41,271 bases of DNA from Opitutales bacterium. GTDB taxonomy: Bacteria > Verrucomicrobiota > Verrucomicrobiia > Opitutales > JAJFLR01. The stretch covers positions 1 through 41,271 of the forward strand of contig JAJFLR010000071.1 in assembly GCA_021772565.1 (NCBI GenBank). The letters are read 5' to 3'. Positions 17,201 through 25,974 of the stretch are shown piece after piece. The position numbers and the translations under genes were made by a program. Every line of letters begins with the position of its first letter. Position 1 is the stretch's first letter. The notes under the pieces were generated by a model. That model was not told the origin of the DNA and ran no database searches. It saw nothing but the letters and a program-made list of their open reading frames with translations.

Positions 17201-17550
17201 ACGTCGTGAGCTGACAACGTTAGGCCTGCGCCGCCGCTTGTCTGTTCGATTAATGCAGTAGTAACTGCAGTAGCAACTTCTGCTACAAATAACTGATTTT
17301 TTTCAGTAAAAATAGCCTGAACCTCACGTGATAAAAGTAAGTTTGTCAGAGCGTTTCCAATTGTCTCGGCAATTTCAGCCAGATCAAAATCAACGACGCC
17401 ATCCTTGGCATGGACTTTTATATTTTCAGGTTGCTCAAGTAAATCGTTTGACACAACTTCTCGCCAATTATAATGGGTTTTTTTCTCATCTGAATCATTT
17501 GAATAGCGTTTAAGTGCGAGGTCTTCTTCTAGTGGAATATTATTTATCAT
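14248..17550 (-). CDS. nrdA: Ribonucleotide reductase large subunit, class I, three ATP-cone-like domains
   Basis: NrdA reduces ribonucleoside diphosphates to deoxyribonucleotides using a radical passed from NrdB. The 1100-residue protein has three ATP-cone-like regions: about 42-145, 153-248 (VVRRNGMEAPWDANKV) and 262-360 (VVKKSDGTTFFWDGHDL). The barrel follows. Cys497 (LSSCYL) and Cys726 (AVCNLG) are the redox pair, Asn709, Cys711 and Glu713 (NLCTE) the thiyl-radical site, and a C-terminal CEAC re-reduces the active site. Escherichia coli NrdA is about 760 residues with one cone; Chlamydia-type enzymes are similarly long. It lies 115 bp downstream of nrdB on the same strand. The cones should sense ATP and dATP, though each site's ligand binding is unproven. 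Confidence 0.96.
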   Translation of the reverse strand: MINNIPLEEDLALKRYSNDSDEKKTHYNWREVVSNDLLEQPENIKVHAKDGVVDFDLAEIAETIGNALTNLLLSREVQAIFTEKNQLFVAEVATAVTTALIEQTSGGAGLTLSAHDVYLLIEKALIEHNAHDVAKSLVFKRSKKMTRHPFSLQVTVVRRNGMEAPWDANKVEIAVRKAFLSLNRNSSPAVDIARSVEEKLKSTGQHRVHIEVIQDLVEEELMRQGHYKVASNYIIYRSHRTHLRVKTSQASEGEIRQDAMIVVKKSDGTTFFWDGHDLRLRIDFATIGLELNMSKDDIEFELRRSIFAEMTVEELKKTIILNSKTLIEKDADFAKFSARILLSYIYEEVLGWDILRDGVGRLKHFHSQAFLKYIGHGVKIERLDKRLLNYDLERLSDALDPMADLDFEYLGIQTLFDRYLIVDKTGDVQRRIETPQIFWMRVAMGLFLEEKKGESKDSLAKEDWVIKLYSMYKGRRFCSSTPTLFNSGTLRSQLSSCYLYKVDDSIESIMHRGIAENAFLSKWAGGLGGSWTSVRGTGSYIKGTNGESQGVIPFLKLHNDQLVAVNQGGKRRGSGCAYLETWHNDIVDFLELRKNTGDDRRRTHDMNTANWIPDLFMKRMEARQDWTLFRSNETPDLHETYGQKFEERYLHYEKQAEEGRILGQKISALDLWKKMLTLLFETGHPWITFKDACNIRNPQDHVGVIHSSNLCTEITLNTSEDETAVCNLGSVVLENHLNDDGSLDHEKLRDTIQVALRALDNVIDINFYPTKAAETSNRRHRPIGLGVMGIQNALYKKDISFASDKAVEFNDEFMEAIAYYAYEASCDLAKERGAYSTFSGSKWDRGLLPQDTLKILEEERGIPIDVPVEGKMDWQPLREKIKSHGMRNSNVLAIAPTATISNIMGSTPCIEPTYKNLFVKSNLSGEFIVLNRYLVNDLKSQGLWDSDMIDQLKYFDGELNNIDNIPVNLKKKFLTAFSIDSTYFIEAAARRQKWIDQSQSVNLFLAQPNLKTLSHMYRDAWRKGLKTTYYLRTLGASNIEKATVSMKSQVRGPMNNNGSTDVIKTADVNGTTESTQYTEAEKQACSIDALINGGTCEACQ

Positions 17551-17665
17551 TATTATTAGAATATTTTAATTTGTTATACGGTCTTAGTGTAGTTCGGAAA
17601 AATTTAGAAATTAACTATTTTGTGCGGTTATTGCATAACAAATCAGGAAAATTTTTTGGCTGGAT

Positions 17666-18751
<1,086 letters not shown>

Positions 18752-18836
18752 AATGATTGACTTACAAATTTGGTGTTAAAATTACTTAATTGAATAGAGT
18801 GATATGAGCATTGTATGAATAGTTTTAAAAATTACA

Positions 18837-18884
18837 ACACAATATATTGTGGTTTTTAGTAAAATATACCCCAACATATAGTGT
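18837..18884 (-). promoter_or_regulatory. Tandem NrdR boxes upstream of nrdB
   Basis: ACACAATATATTGTGG at 18837-18852 is nearly a perfect copy of the NrdR box (ACACWATATATWGTGT). A weaker copy, CCCCAACATATAGTGT, lies at 18869-18884. The 32-bp spacing between starts equals about three helical turns, as in known NrdR operators. The nearer box is 86 bp upstream of the nrdB start. NrdR represses ribonucleotide reductase genes when dATP is high; no nrdR gene lies in the window. Confidence 0.88.
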
Positions 18885-19052
18885 CAATAGATTTTTTGGT
18901 TTTTTTAAATTTTTTCTAAAAAATGAAATATAATAATCTATAAAGCGTTATTAATGTATTAAAATAGCCAAATAAATTGAATAAACAGTCATGAATTTCC
19001 TCACTTGTAGGCTAACTCGCAAGATTAACTTATTCCAAATTTTTTGGCCAGT

Positions 19053-19092
19053 TTATTCACAATTAAGAAGCCTTAAAACAGGGTTATTCACA
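19053..19092. promoter_or_regulatory. Two DnaA-box-like 9-mers between nrdB and the sigma factor gene
   Basis: TTATTCACA occurs at 19053-19061 and 19084-19092 in the same orientation, 31 bp apart. It fits the DnaA box consensus TTATNCACA. DnaA is known to control nrd promoters in E. coli. The boxes lie about 300 bp upstream of nrdB and 100 bp upstream of the divergent sigma gene, so either could be controlled. A+T richness makes chance occurrence plausible. Nothing else was recognised in 18752-19186 besides the NrdR boxes. Confidence 0.4.
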
Positions 19093-19186
19093 AGATTCAC
19101 AAGATATTAACGATAGCAATTTGTTAGCTTAAAAATTAATATAGTGAAGAATAATTGGCAATTACTGTAACTTTTAATGCTTTTCG

Positions 19187-19837
19187 GTGATTAATATTCA
19201 AGTGAGTGTTCAAATTCTACAACCATTGACATGGCAGCAATTGCACAACATGCTGATTTCAAATAGTAAAAGCATGCAAGTCGAAATAAAAGATTTAAAA
19301 AAAGAGCATGACGAGCAACTCATGCAAAAGGCCGGTATAGGCGATGAAGCGGCAATTGAAGAAATAATTAATAGATGGAAAAATCCGTTGATCAATTTTT
19401 TTTATCGATCACTAAGATCGTTTGAACAATCAGAAGATTTAACACAGACGGTCTTTATTCGACTCTATCGTGCAGCTCCTAATTATGTGCCCAAAGCAAA
19501 ATTTTCAACATACCTTTTTCAAATAGCCAGACATTTATTAATAAATGAGTATAGACGATCAGTTAGAAAACCACTCACAATTTGTGATCCGTTGGAATTC
19601 ACAACTACACCGGCAAACTTAAATAATGATCTCCGGATTAAAGAAATTGAAGAATTGTTTTCAAATGCTTTAGATGAATTACCGGAAACTCAAAAAACAG
19701 CACTACTACTATATAAACAACAAGAGCTAAGTTATAAAGAAATATCAGATACTATGGATGCTTCAGAAAGTGCTGTAAAAACTTGGATATTTCGCGCACG
19801 GCAGAACCTTAAGGAAGCACTGAAAGATATTCTATGA
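19187..19837 (+). CDS. ECF-type RNA polymerase sigma factor
   Basis: This is a two-domain extracytoplasmic-function sigma factor. Region 2 is visible in LINFFYRSLRSFEQSEDLTQ and VFIRLYRAA, with the conserved acidic DLTQ motif, followed by FSTYLFQIARHLLINEYRR. Region 4 is LPETQKTALLLYKQQELSYK and EISDTMDASESAVKTWIFRAR, the -35-binding helix-turn-helix. The longest frame uses a GTG at 19187 (216 residues); ATG codons at 19250 (195 residues) and 19274 (187 residues) fit the usual ECF length better, and no ribosome site decides between them. The stop overlaps the next start by 4 bp (ATGA), so sigma factor and downstream membrane protein are translationally coupled. The target regulon is unknown. 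Confidence 0.9.
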   Translation: MINIQVSVQILQPLTWQQLHNMLISNSKSMQVEIKDLKKEHDEQLMQKAGIGDEAAIEEIINRWKNPLINFFYRSLRSFEQSEDLTQTVFIRLYRAAPNYVPKAKFSTYLFQIARHLLINEYRRSVRKPLTICDPLEFTTTPANLNNDLRIKEIEELFSNALDELPETQKTALLLYKQQELSYKEISDTMDASESAVKTWIFRARQNLKEALKDIL

Positions 19838-20385
19838 AATCTGAAAAAACAAATTCATTCGACCCTGTAATCGAAAAAATTTTTGGCGAAAAGGTCACTT
19901 GCAGTAACGATTTTACTAAAAGAACAATTGAACGAATTAGTATGGAAGATCAACAACAGGTTGATTTAAAAATAGACGAAATACTAAAATATTATCCCAT
20001 AGAAACCTCAACTGGTTTTTCTGAAAAAACTCTCAGGCTTATACGTTTGGAAAATAATTATAACAAAAAAATTATACCACTCTTTAAAAACTTAGTTGGC
20101 CTAACAGCAATAGCTGCTGCAATTGTCTTTGCATTTATATCTGTTAAAAAAATAAATGAACCAATACTAACTGAAAAATTTTCAGCTTCGAATAAATATA
20201 ATTCATTAAATTCAATACCGACAATCCAGGTAAGAAATAAATATGTGGTAGCACAAAACAATGTTGATGATGTAAACAAATTACCGGTAATGACAGATAT
20301 ATTTCTCATGGCAGAAGGTTTATTAGATGCCCAAATATTATTACAGGATGAAAACATAGGAACACTGGCAATTGTAACAGATTAA
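19834..20385 (+). CDS. Single-pass membrane protein, candidate anti-sigma factor
   Basis: The 183-residue protein has a cytoplasmic N-terminal part of about 83 residues, one membrane span (about 86-106, LVGLTAIAAAIVFAFISV) and an outer part of about 75 residues. The N-terminal part has two similar phrases, FTKRTIERI and FSEKTLRLIRLE, that suggest repeated short helices. No zinc-binding anti-sigma motif (HxxxCxxC) is present. Overlap with the sigma gene and topology suggest it holds the sigma factor at the membrane, but this is inference from context; no family was recognised. The next gene starts one base after its stop. Confidence 0.65.
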   Translation: MKSEKTNSFDPVIEKIFGEKVTCSNDFTKRTIERISMEDQQQVDLKIDEILKYYPIETSTGFSEKTLRLIRLENNYNKKIIPLFKNLVGLTAIAAAIVFAFISVKKINEPILTEKFSASNKYNSLNSIPTIQVRNKYVVAQNNVDDVNKLPVMTDIFLMAEGLLDAQILLQDENIGTLAIVTD

Positions 20386-20386
20386 A

Positions 20387-21022
20387 ATGAAAAATAATTT
20401 CAGTTTAGCAGAAAAAATTAATAAAATCATTATGAACAACTTCAGTAAAACAAACGTAGCTAATTATATTATAATCTTATCATTAATTTTTGTAAATTCT
20501 GTTATAGAATTATCAGCAGAGATTAAATTTACAGGCCCTAACAATAACGACACTAACACAATTGAGTTAATTAATAAAGAATTGGAACATCCTCTTACGA
20601 AAAATAATAATAAGGCAGTTAGTGATGCTAAAATGCTTGAACGGTTCCTCCAGCTTACTCCTGACAAACTCACACGAATGAGACTCGTCATCGAAAAAAT
20701 TGAAAAAATGAGTGCCAATGAAAAAAAAGCATTAAGCAAACGTTTGAAACAATATTATGAATTAGAACCTGTTGTGCAAAAATCATTGCGAAATCAATGG
20801 GATAAAATACCGGTTGCAGAACGACACTTATTACGTAAACATTTCTTCGACTTAAATCCAATTGAAAGAGAGACAGAACAAGCCAAGTTAACCAAAATGA
20901 AATCTGAAGAAAGATTTACTTATTATCACGAAATTTTATCAACAATGAAAAACAAATTACGGGTTGTAAATAACAGTGGAATTAACAATAATTCAAGTAG
21001 TAACGAGATAATTTCCAAATAA
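20387..21022 (+). CDS. Secreted or anchored helical protein, DUF3106-like
   Basis: The 211-residue product has a hydrophobic N-terminal segment (ANYIIILSLIFVNSVIEL) that acts as a signal peptide or anchor; a start at the internal ATG 20432 would give a more standard signal peptide. The mature part is charged and helical with repeated phrases of the type LTPDKLTRMRLVIEKIEKMS, VAERHLLRKHFFDLNPIERE and MKSEERFTYYHEIL, matching the pattern of DUF3106-like proteins, which often follow sigma/anti-sigma pairs. It probably acts outside the inner membrane as part of the same regulatory unit. The C-terminus is Asn/Ser-rich and disordered. Role unknown. Confidence 0.6.
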   Translation: MKNNFSLAEKINKIIMNNFSKTNVANYIIILSLIFVNSVIELSAEIKFTGPNNNDTNTIELINKELEHPLTKNNNKAVSDAKMLERFLQLTPDKLTRMRLVIEKIEKMSANEKKALSKRLKQYYELEPVVQKSLRNQWDKIPVAERHLLRKHFFDLNPIERETEQAKLTKMKSEERFTYYHEILSTMKNKLRVVNNSGINNNSSSNEIISK

Positions 21023-21034
21023 ATTATTATTTAT

Positions 21035-21862
21035 ATGGACTGGAGAACTGTTAAAAAATTTCGGGATATTATTTATCAAAAATCCAACGGAATTGCTAAA
21101 ATAACGATCAACCGCCCAGAGAAACGTAACGCATTTAGACCGGAAACAGTTTTTGAAATGATTGAGGCATTTTCGGATGCAAGAGAGGATAGTAATATTG
21201 GTGTAATATTATTAACAGGTTCAGGACCTCACACAGATGGTAAGTATGCGTTTTGTTCCGGTGGCGATCAAAGTATACGTGGCAAAGCAGGTTATATTGA
21301 TAATAGCGGCACACCAAGATTAAATATATTAGATCTGCAACGACTAATACGATCCATGCCCAAAGTTGTTATTGCACTAGTAGCAGGTTATGCGATTGGT
21401 GGTGGACATGTTTTGCAAGTCATCTGCGATCTGACAATTGCCGCTGATAATGCAATTTTTGGTCAAACCGGACCCAAGGTGGGTAGTTTCGATGCCGGAT
21501 TTGGTAGTAGCTATCTGGCCCGAATTGTTGGACAAAAAAAGGCGAGAGAAATTTGGTTTCTTTGCCGCCAGTATAATGCAGATGAAGCTTCAAAAATGGG
21601 TCTTGTAAATAAAGTCGTACCAATTGAGCAACTCGAAGAAGAAGGTATTGAATGGGCAAATGAAATATTATCTAAAAGTCCATTGGCAATTAGATGTATA
21701 AAATCTGCACTCAATGCTGATTGTGATGGCCAGGCGGGGCTACAGGAATTAGCTGGAAATGCCACACTACTTTATTATTTATCTGAGGAAGGGTGTGAAG
21801 GTCATCAAGCATATCTAGAAAAAAGAACCCCTAAATTCACAGATTATCCCTGGTTGCCTTAA
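21035..21862 (+). CDS. menB: 1,4-Dihydroxy-2-naphthoyl-CoA synthase
   Basis: MenB closes the second ring of the naphthoquinone in menaquinone synthesis, converting o-succinylbenzoyl-CoA. The 275-residue protein belongs to the crotonase family and has MenB-specific features: AFCSGGDQ (the CoA and oxyanion-hole segment), [34 protein letters not shown] with the conserved catalytic Asp and Gly-Ser run, the [11 protein letters not shown] segment and the C-terminal YLEKRTPKF. Length matches the family. It starts 12 bp after the previous stop, so it may be co-transcribed with the sigma unit, although a functional link is not obvious. No other men gene lies in the window. Confidence 0.95.
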   Translation: MDWRTVKKFRDIIYQKSNGIAKITINRPEKRNAFRPETVFEMIEAFSDAREDSNIGVILLTGSGPHTDGKYAFCSGGDQSIRGKAGYIDNSGTPRLNILDLQRLIRSMPKVVIALVAGYAIGGGHVLQVICDLTIAADNAIFGQTGPKVGSFDAGFGSSYLARIVGQKKAREIWFLCRQYNADEASKMGLVNKVVPIEQLEEEGIEWANEILSKSPLAIRCIKSALNADCDGQAGLQELAGNATLLYYLSEEGCEGHQAYLEKRTPKFTDYPWLP

Positions 21863-21942
21863 ATTACATACCCCATTTGTCTATTTTTTAATATTTTTAC
21901 TTTTCACCATTTTTTATAGTCTCTATATAGTTACTTTAAAAA

Positions 21943-23124
21943 ATGCACAAAACTAAATTTTATTATAATCTTTTACTTATTTCATTAATTTTTATTACTA
22001 CTACTAAGCTTCAGGCACAATTTTTCATGTCAATTGAAGAATTACCGGGTGGTATAAATGAAAATTCTGCACTTGCTATCTCTGATCTTCAAAATTTCAT
22101 TGTGGGTTCAAGTAGTACTAATAATGGCACTGAATCATTGTGGTGGGAAGAATGGGTTCATAGCTCACCGATGGGTGATTTAACTGGCGGAACTTTTGAG
22201 AGTGTTGCTAATGCCATTAGCGCAGATGGCTTGGTAACTACTGGTTATGGAACTAGTGCAAACGGTAAAGAAGCTTACAGCTGGACTAAAACCGGTGGTA
22301 TGGTTGGTATAGGTGATTTATCAGGTGGAACATTTAGCAGCGAGGGATTAGGTGTATCCGGTGATGGAAGTATTATAGTTGGAAAGAGTGAAAGCTCAAA
22401 TGGCACAGAAGCATTCAGTTATACAACTACTGGCGGCATGCAAGGATTGGGTGATTTATCAGGTGGTGGCTTTAACAGTCAAGCTAATGCAGTTTCAAGA
22501 GATGGTAGTGTAATTGTCGGTCAAGGGGAAAGCGCCTCAGGAACTGAAGCATTTAGTTATACAACCGCTGGAGGCATGCAGGGATTAGGTGATCTCGCCG
22601 GTGGAGGTTTTAGCAGTACTGCAAATAGTGTCACAACTGATGCATTGGCGACAGAAACCGTGATTGTAGGTAGCAGTGAAAGCAGCAATGGTACGGAAGC
22701 ATTTCGATGGACTGCATCAGGTGGTATTATAGGATTGGGTGATCTTGGAGGAGGAGCATTTTCTAGTGTTGCCAACGATGTTAGCCAGGATGGTAATAGA
22801 GTAGTTGGAAATGCTACAACAGCGTTGGGACAAGAAGCATTTTTGTGGGACTCTAATGATGGAATGGTTAGACTACAGAACTATATCGTAAATGATTTTG
22901 GGTTTGATTTAACTGGCTGGCATCTTCTAACGGCACAATCAATCAGAGGTGATGGTCATGTGATTGTTGGAACAGGTATTAATCCAGATGGTGAAATGCA
23001 GGGATACGTATTTTCTGAATCTGGATATGCAATTCCATTTCACTTTAATCCCTCAATTGGAATTGCTATACTTGCCTTAATAATGGGTGCTGAAACTAAG
23101 AGAAGAAAACTAAAAAAAGTTTAG
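21943..23124 (+). CDS. HAF-repeat surface protein with C-terminal anchor-like tail
   Basis: The 393-residue protein has a signal peptide (about residues 1-26, ending QAQ) and five repeats of about 46 residues from residue 78 to about 310, each starting GDL(S/T/A/G)GG and containing a VG, an EAF and a GGM phrase. These are HAF-type extracellular repeats, expected to form a beta-propeller-like fold. The tail reads IPFHFNPSIGIAILALIMG followed by KRRKLKK: a hydrophobic helix and a basic end preceded by PFxFxPSxG. That layout resembles C-terminal sorting or anchoring signals but lacks the PEP motif. Function is unknown; exported location is well supported. It converges on mreD, and the short gap 23125-23193 holds no clear terminator. 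Confidence 0.8.
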   Translation: MHKTKFYYNLLLISLIFITTTKLQAQFFMSIEELPGGINENSALAISDLQNFIVGSSSTNNGTESLWWEEWVHSSPMGDLTGGTFESVANAISADGLVTTGYGTSANGKEAYSWTKTGGMVGIGDLSGGTFSSEGLGVSGDGSIIVGKSESSNGTEAFSYTTTGGMQGLGDLSGGGFNSQANAVSRDGSVIVGQGESASGTEAFSYTTAGGMQGLGDLAGGGFSSTANSVTTDALATETVIVGSSESSNGTEAFRWTASGGIIGLGDLGGGAFSSVANDVSQDGNRVVGNATTALGQEAFLWDSNDGMVRLQNYIVNDFGFDLTGWHLLTAQSIRGDGHVIVGTGINPDGEMQGYVFSESGYAIPFHFNPSIGIAILALIMGAETKRRKLKKV

Positions 23125-23193
23125 TTTTACCGAAGTATCTTTCTTCTTGGTAAGCTTCCAAGGTCACACGTCACACATCCAAATGGGAATAAA

Positions 23194-23724
23194 TCATACC
23201 TCCTGAAGCTCACCAGCAATATCAATCCCCTGGTTATATAGTAATTGTGTTTGAAGCTTAATATAGATGCCTGTGGTTAATATTAGAATAAATTGAGAGA
23301 TCAACAAATTTGATAAACAATTTACCCAATATACCCAACTGCCCAAAGAATTTATTCCGACTATTAAAGAGAAGATCACAAATATTAAGCAATTTGATCC
23401 AAATGCGACAGTGATAAGATGAATCGCCTTTTCACGTCTTATTCTTTGTCGAAATACTACAATAATACCATAAGTCAGAATAAATAAGGAAAGTAGTATA
23501 CCAAATTTTGAAGGATAAAATACCTCCAATAATATTGCTGTTAGTATAGTTACAATTATACCATGACGTAATCTTAAATAGAGCGTTGAAAATAGAATAA
23601 ATAGTGAGAATAATTCAATATGAATTCCCCATTTTGAAAGATATTCATTAATTTTAACTATTAAAATGAGTAAAAAAAAATTGGAAAACAATATTACCCA
23701 CAGTCTATAATCCCGATTAACCAT
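23194..23724 (-). CDS. mreD: Rod shape-determining membrane protein MreD
   Basis: MreD is an integral membrane part of the cell-wall elongation complex. The protein is about 176 residues from the ATG at 23724 (a TTG at 23733 adds three residues) and is mostly hydrophobic, with about five membrane segments starting near LWVILFSNFFLLILIV. Sequence similarity of MreD is low in general, so the call rests on length, topology and position directly after mreC, 14 bp away. It is the last gene of mreBCD. No penicillin-binding protein 2 or rodA gene follows; the next gene converges from the other strand. Confidence 0.8.
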   Translation of the reverse strand: MVNRDYRLWVILFSNFFLLILIVKINEYLSKWGIHIELFSLFILFSTLYLRLRHGIIVTILTAILLEVFYPSKFGILLSLFILTYGIIVVFRQRIRREKAIHLITVAFGSNCLIFVIFSLIVGINSLGSWVYWVNCLSNLLISQFILILTTGIYIKLQTQLLYNQGIDIAGELQEV

Positions 23725-23738
23725 ATTTTTCAAAATTA

Positions 23739-24575
23739 CTATTTATTAATTTCTGGGTTTATTGGGAGAAGTACAACTACTTCCTCTAAACTTAATAATT
23801 GTTGATCCAGTTTGACATCACCATTTTGAAATAGACCATTACTATCCATTTTCACATTTTCTATTTGACCAATAGTTAGTCCATCAGGAAATGCCCCACC
23901 TAATTTTGAAGAAACTAGACGGATTGAGTTAATATTAGAACTAACGTCTGGTGGTATATTACGCACAAGTCCAGATGGTTGAGAAAAAACTAAATTAACA
24001 CTCCCACTATAAATAACGGGTCGCTCATCATTTTCAATATGAGCAGCTATTCTGAAATTAATATCGCTGACCAATTCAACCACTGAAGTATTGCTGTGAA
24101 CTTCTTTAATACGACCAACCACACCACCTGAGTAGATTACTGCCGCCCCTTCTACAATATTGAAATTGTGTCCTTTGCTAATAATCACCTGATGCCACCA
24201 ACTGTTGATGTCACGACGAATAACTCTAGCAACCTCATTTCTATAAATTACATGTGATTGTAAATTGAGTAGCTTCTCGAGCCTTTTCAATTCACTAGTT
24301 AACGTTTCAAATGTTTGTAATCGTAATTCATAAGCAGCATTTAAACGTGCTAAATCCTTACCTGCTTCAATAATTTCTGCTTTGGAATGATTATGAAGCG
24401 ACCAGTTATTTTGAAAATTTCTAATTTCCGAGAGCGCACTCCAAACAGGTGCCTGAAACTCGTAAAAGGTTACTCTTAGAAAAGATTTTACAACGACAGG
24501 GATGATCCACCAAATAATAAGTAGAGTTACCAGAGCTAAAATCGGTTTTCCGGAAAAAATCTGATTTTTGAGCAA
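23739..24575 (-). CDS. mreC: Rod shape-determining protein MreC
   Basis: MreC is a periplasmic scaffold that links MreB filaments to the wall synthases. The 278-residue protein has an N-terminal membrane helix (about 13-30, ILALVTLLIIWWIIPVVV), a helical coiled-coil stretch (about 60-105, ending in LTSELKRLEKLLNL) and a beta-rich C-terminal part including VIRRDINSWWHQVIISKGHN and GAAVIYSGGVVGRI, which is the MreC signature region. Length is typical. It lies 19 bp after mreB and 14 bp before mreD, so the three form one transcription unit. Confidence 0.94.
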   Translation of the reverse strand: MLKNQIFSGKPILALVTLLIIWWIIPVVVKSFLRVTFYEFQAPVWSALSEIRNFQNNWSLHNHSKAEIIEAGKDLARLNAAYELRLQTFETLTSELKRLEKLLNLQSHVIYRNEVARVIRRDINSWWHQVIISKGHNFNIVEGAAVIYSGGVVGRIKEVHSNTSVVELVSDINFRIAAHIENDERPVIYSGSVNLVFSQPSGLVRNIPPDVSSNINSIRLVSSKLGGAFPDGLTIGQIENVKMDSNGLFQNGDVKLDQQLLSLEEVVVLLPINPEINK

Positions 24576-24594
24576 TTGGCTTACTGTTTAACGA

Positions 24595-25617
24595 TTAGGA
24601 TGCTCCTGATTTAAGCAACCACTGAAGATTTTGAAGTACAACCCCAGTACCATTTGCTACAGCACGTAATGCATCATCTGCTACAATAATCGGCAATCCT
24701 GTCTTTTCACTTATTAATAAATCTAATTTTCGAATCAAGGATCCGCCACCAGCCATAACAATACCACGATCAACAAGATCAGCTGAGAGTTCAGGAGGAC
24801 AACGCTCCAATGCATTTCTGACTAGATCAACAATCGAATTTAATGTTTCTAACAATGGTTGCCTGACTTCAGTCGAAGTAATATGCAATGTTTTTGGAAG
24901 TCCGGCAGTATAGTCACGCCCTTTAACTTCCAATGTTAACTCTTCATCCAATGGTAGCGCAGAGCCAATTTTAACTTTTATTTCCTCAGCGGTACGAACT
25001 CCGATCATTAATTTATAAGCTCGTTTCATATAACTGATTATTGCATCATCCATTTCATCACCACCGACACGAATACTTTTTGAAAACACAACACCTGAGA
25101 GTGAAATTATTGCTACTTCAGTAGTACCGCCACCGATATCGACAATCATGCTAGCAGTAGGCTCGACAATTGGCAATCCTACACCAATAGCAGCTGCCAT
25201 CGGTTCTTCAAGCAAGACAACATCTCTAGCGCCTGCATGTTGAGCAGACTCCCTAACGGCTCGTCTTTCGACTTCAGTAATACCAGAAGGAACAGCAATA
25301 ACAACTCGAGGTGGGGCAAACTTCATAGTGTGATGGACTTTACCAATAAAATAGCGAAGCATTGCCTCAGTAATTTCAAAATCAGCAATCACACCATCTT
25401 TCATTGGACGCAGTGCAGTTATATTACCGGGTGTACGACCGAGCATTCGTCTCGCTTCATTTCCTACTGCCACAACTTTTTTAGTGTCATTTCTAATAGC
25501 TACAACACTGGGCTCTTGCAGTATTACCCCTTTATCTTTTACGAACACTAAAGTATTAGCTGTTCCTAAATCTATGCCTACATCATTTGAAAAAAAGCCG
25601 AGATATTTTCCTAACAT
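24595..25617 (-). CDS. mreB: Rod shape-determining protein MreB (bacterial actin)
   Basis: MreB forms membrane-bound filaments that guide lateral wall synthesis. The 340-residue protein has the actin-fold nucleotide motifs: phosphate 1 VGIDLGTANTLVFV (about 13-26), the connect region with VIAVPSGITEVERRAV, phosphate 2 SMIVDIGGGTTEVAI (about 156-170) and the adenosine motif IVMAGGGSLIRKLD near residue 290. Length is normal and no residue is missing. It is the first gene of mreBCD. The organism is therefore probably rod-shaped or at least elongates laterally. Confidence 0.97.
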   Translation of the reverse strand: MLGKYLGFFSNDVGIDLGTANTLVFVKDKGVILQEPSVVAIRNDTKKVVAVGNEARRMLGRTPGNITALRPMKDGVIADFEITEAMLRYFIGKVHHTMKFAPPRVVIAVPSGITEVERRAVRESAQHAGARDVVLLEEPMAAAIGVGLPIVEPTASMIVDIGGGTTEVAIISLSGVVFSKSIRVGGDEMDDAIISYMKRAYKLMIGVRTAEEIKVKIGSALPLDEELTLEVKGRDYTAGLPKTLHITSTEVRQPLLETLNSIVDLVRNALERCPPELSADLVDRGIVMAGGGSLIRKLDLLISEKTGLPIIVADDALRAVANGTGVVLQNLQWLLKSGAS

Positions 25618-25974
25618 TTCTCATAAAGTTTAAGTTTCATTCAGTAATTGTTTGTCTAGTTTGTTGAAAGTTAAATTTAATTTTATTATTAGTCACTAAA
25701 GTCAAAATATTATTATTAACAGCTTACTCGATAGTTACTAACTTTTAAACGGTTATGCCCTGATACCAGCATTATAAAATGTGATTTTATAAAATATAAA
25801 TTGTTCCAAAAAAAATTAATTTTTTTATTCAGAAGTTATTAAAATAGAAATTAATTTAGATTGTCTAATGAACCTATTAACTTATTGAATCAACCAATAA
25901 AAAACATCGGGGCAATGAATTTAACTTTAATGTTTAATAAAATCCTATATCAGGGCTAACGCTATTAATGTAAT
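25618..25974. promoter_or_regulatory. Divergent intergenic region between mreB and the antiporter gene
   Basis: This very A+T-rich stretch holds no gene and must contain the divergent promoters of mreB and the antiporter. A perfect inverted repeat, TTATAAAAT-GTG-ATTTTATAA, lies at 25772-25792 and could be an operator or a hairpin. No promoter elements were assigned. Confidence 0.4.

Noticed and set aside
19053-19092. A replication origin suggested by two DnaA-like boxes in A+T-rich DNA
   Set aside because: Only two boxes, no dnaA, dnaN or gidA gene nearby, and the nrd promoter context explains them better.
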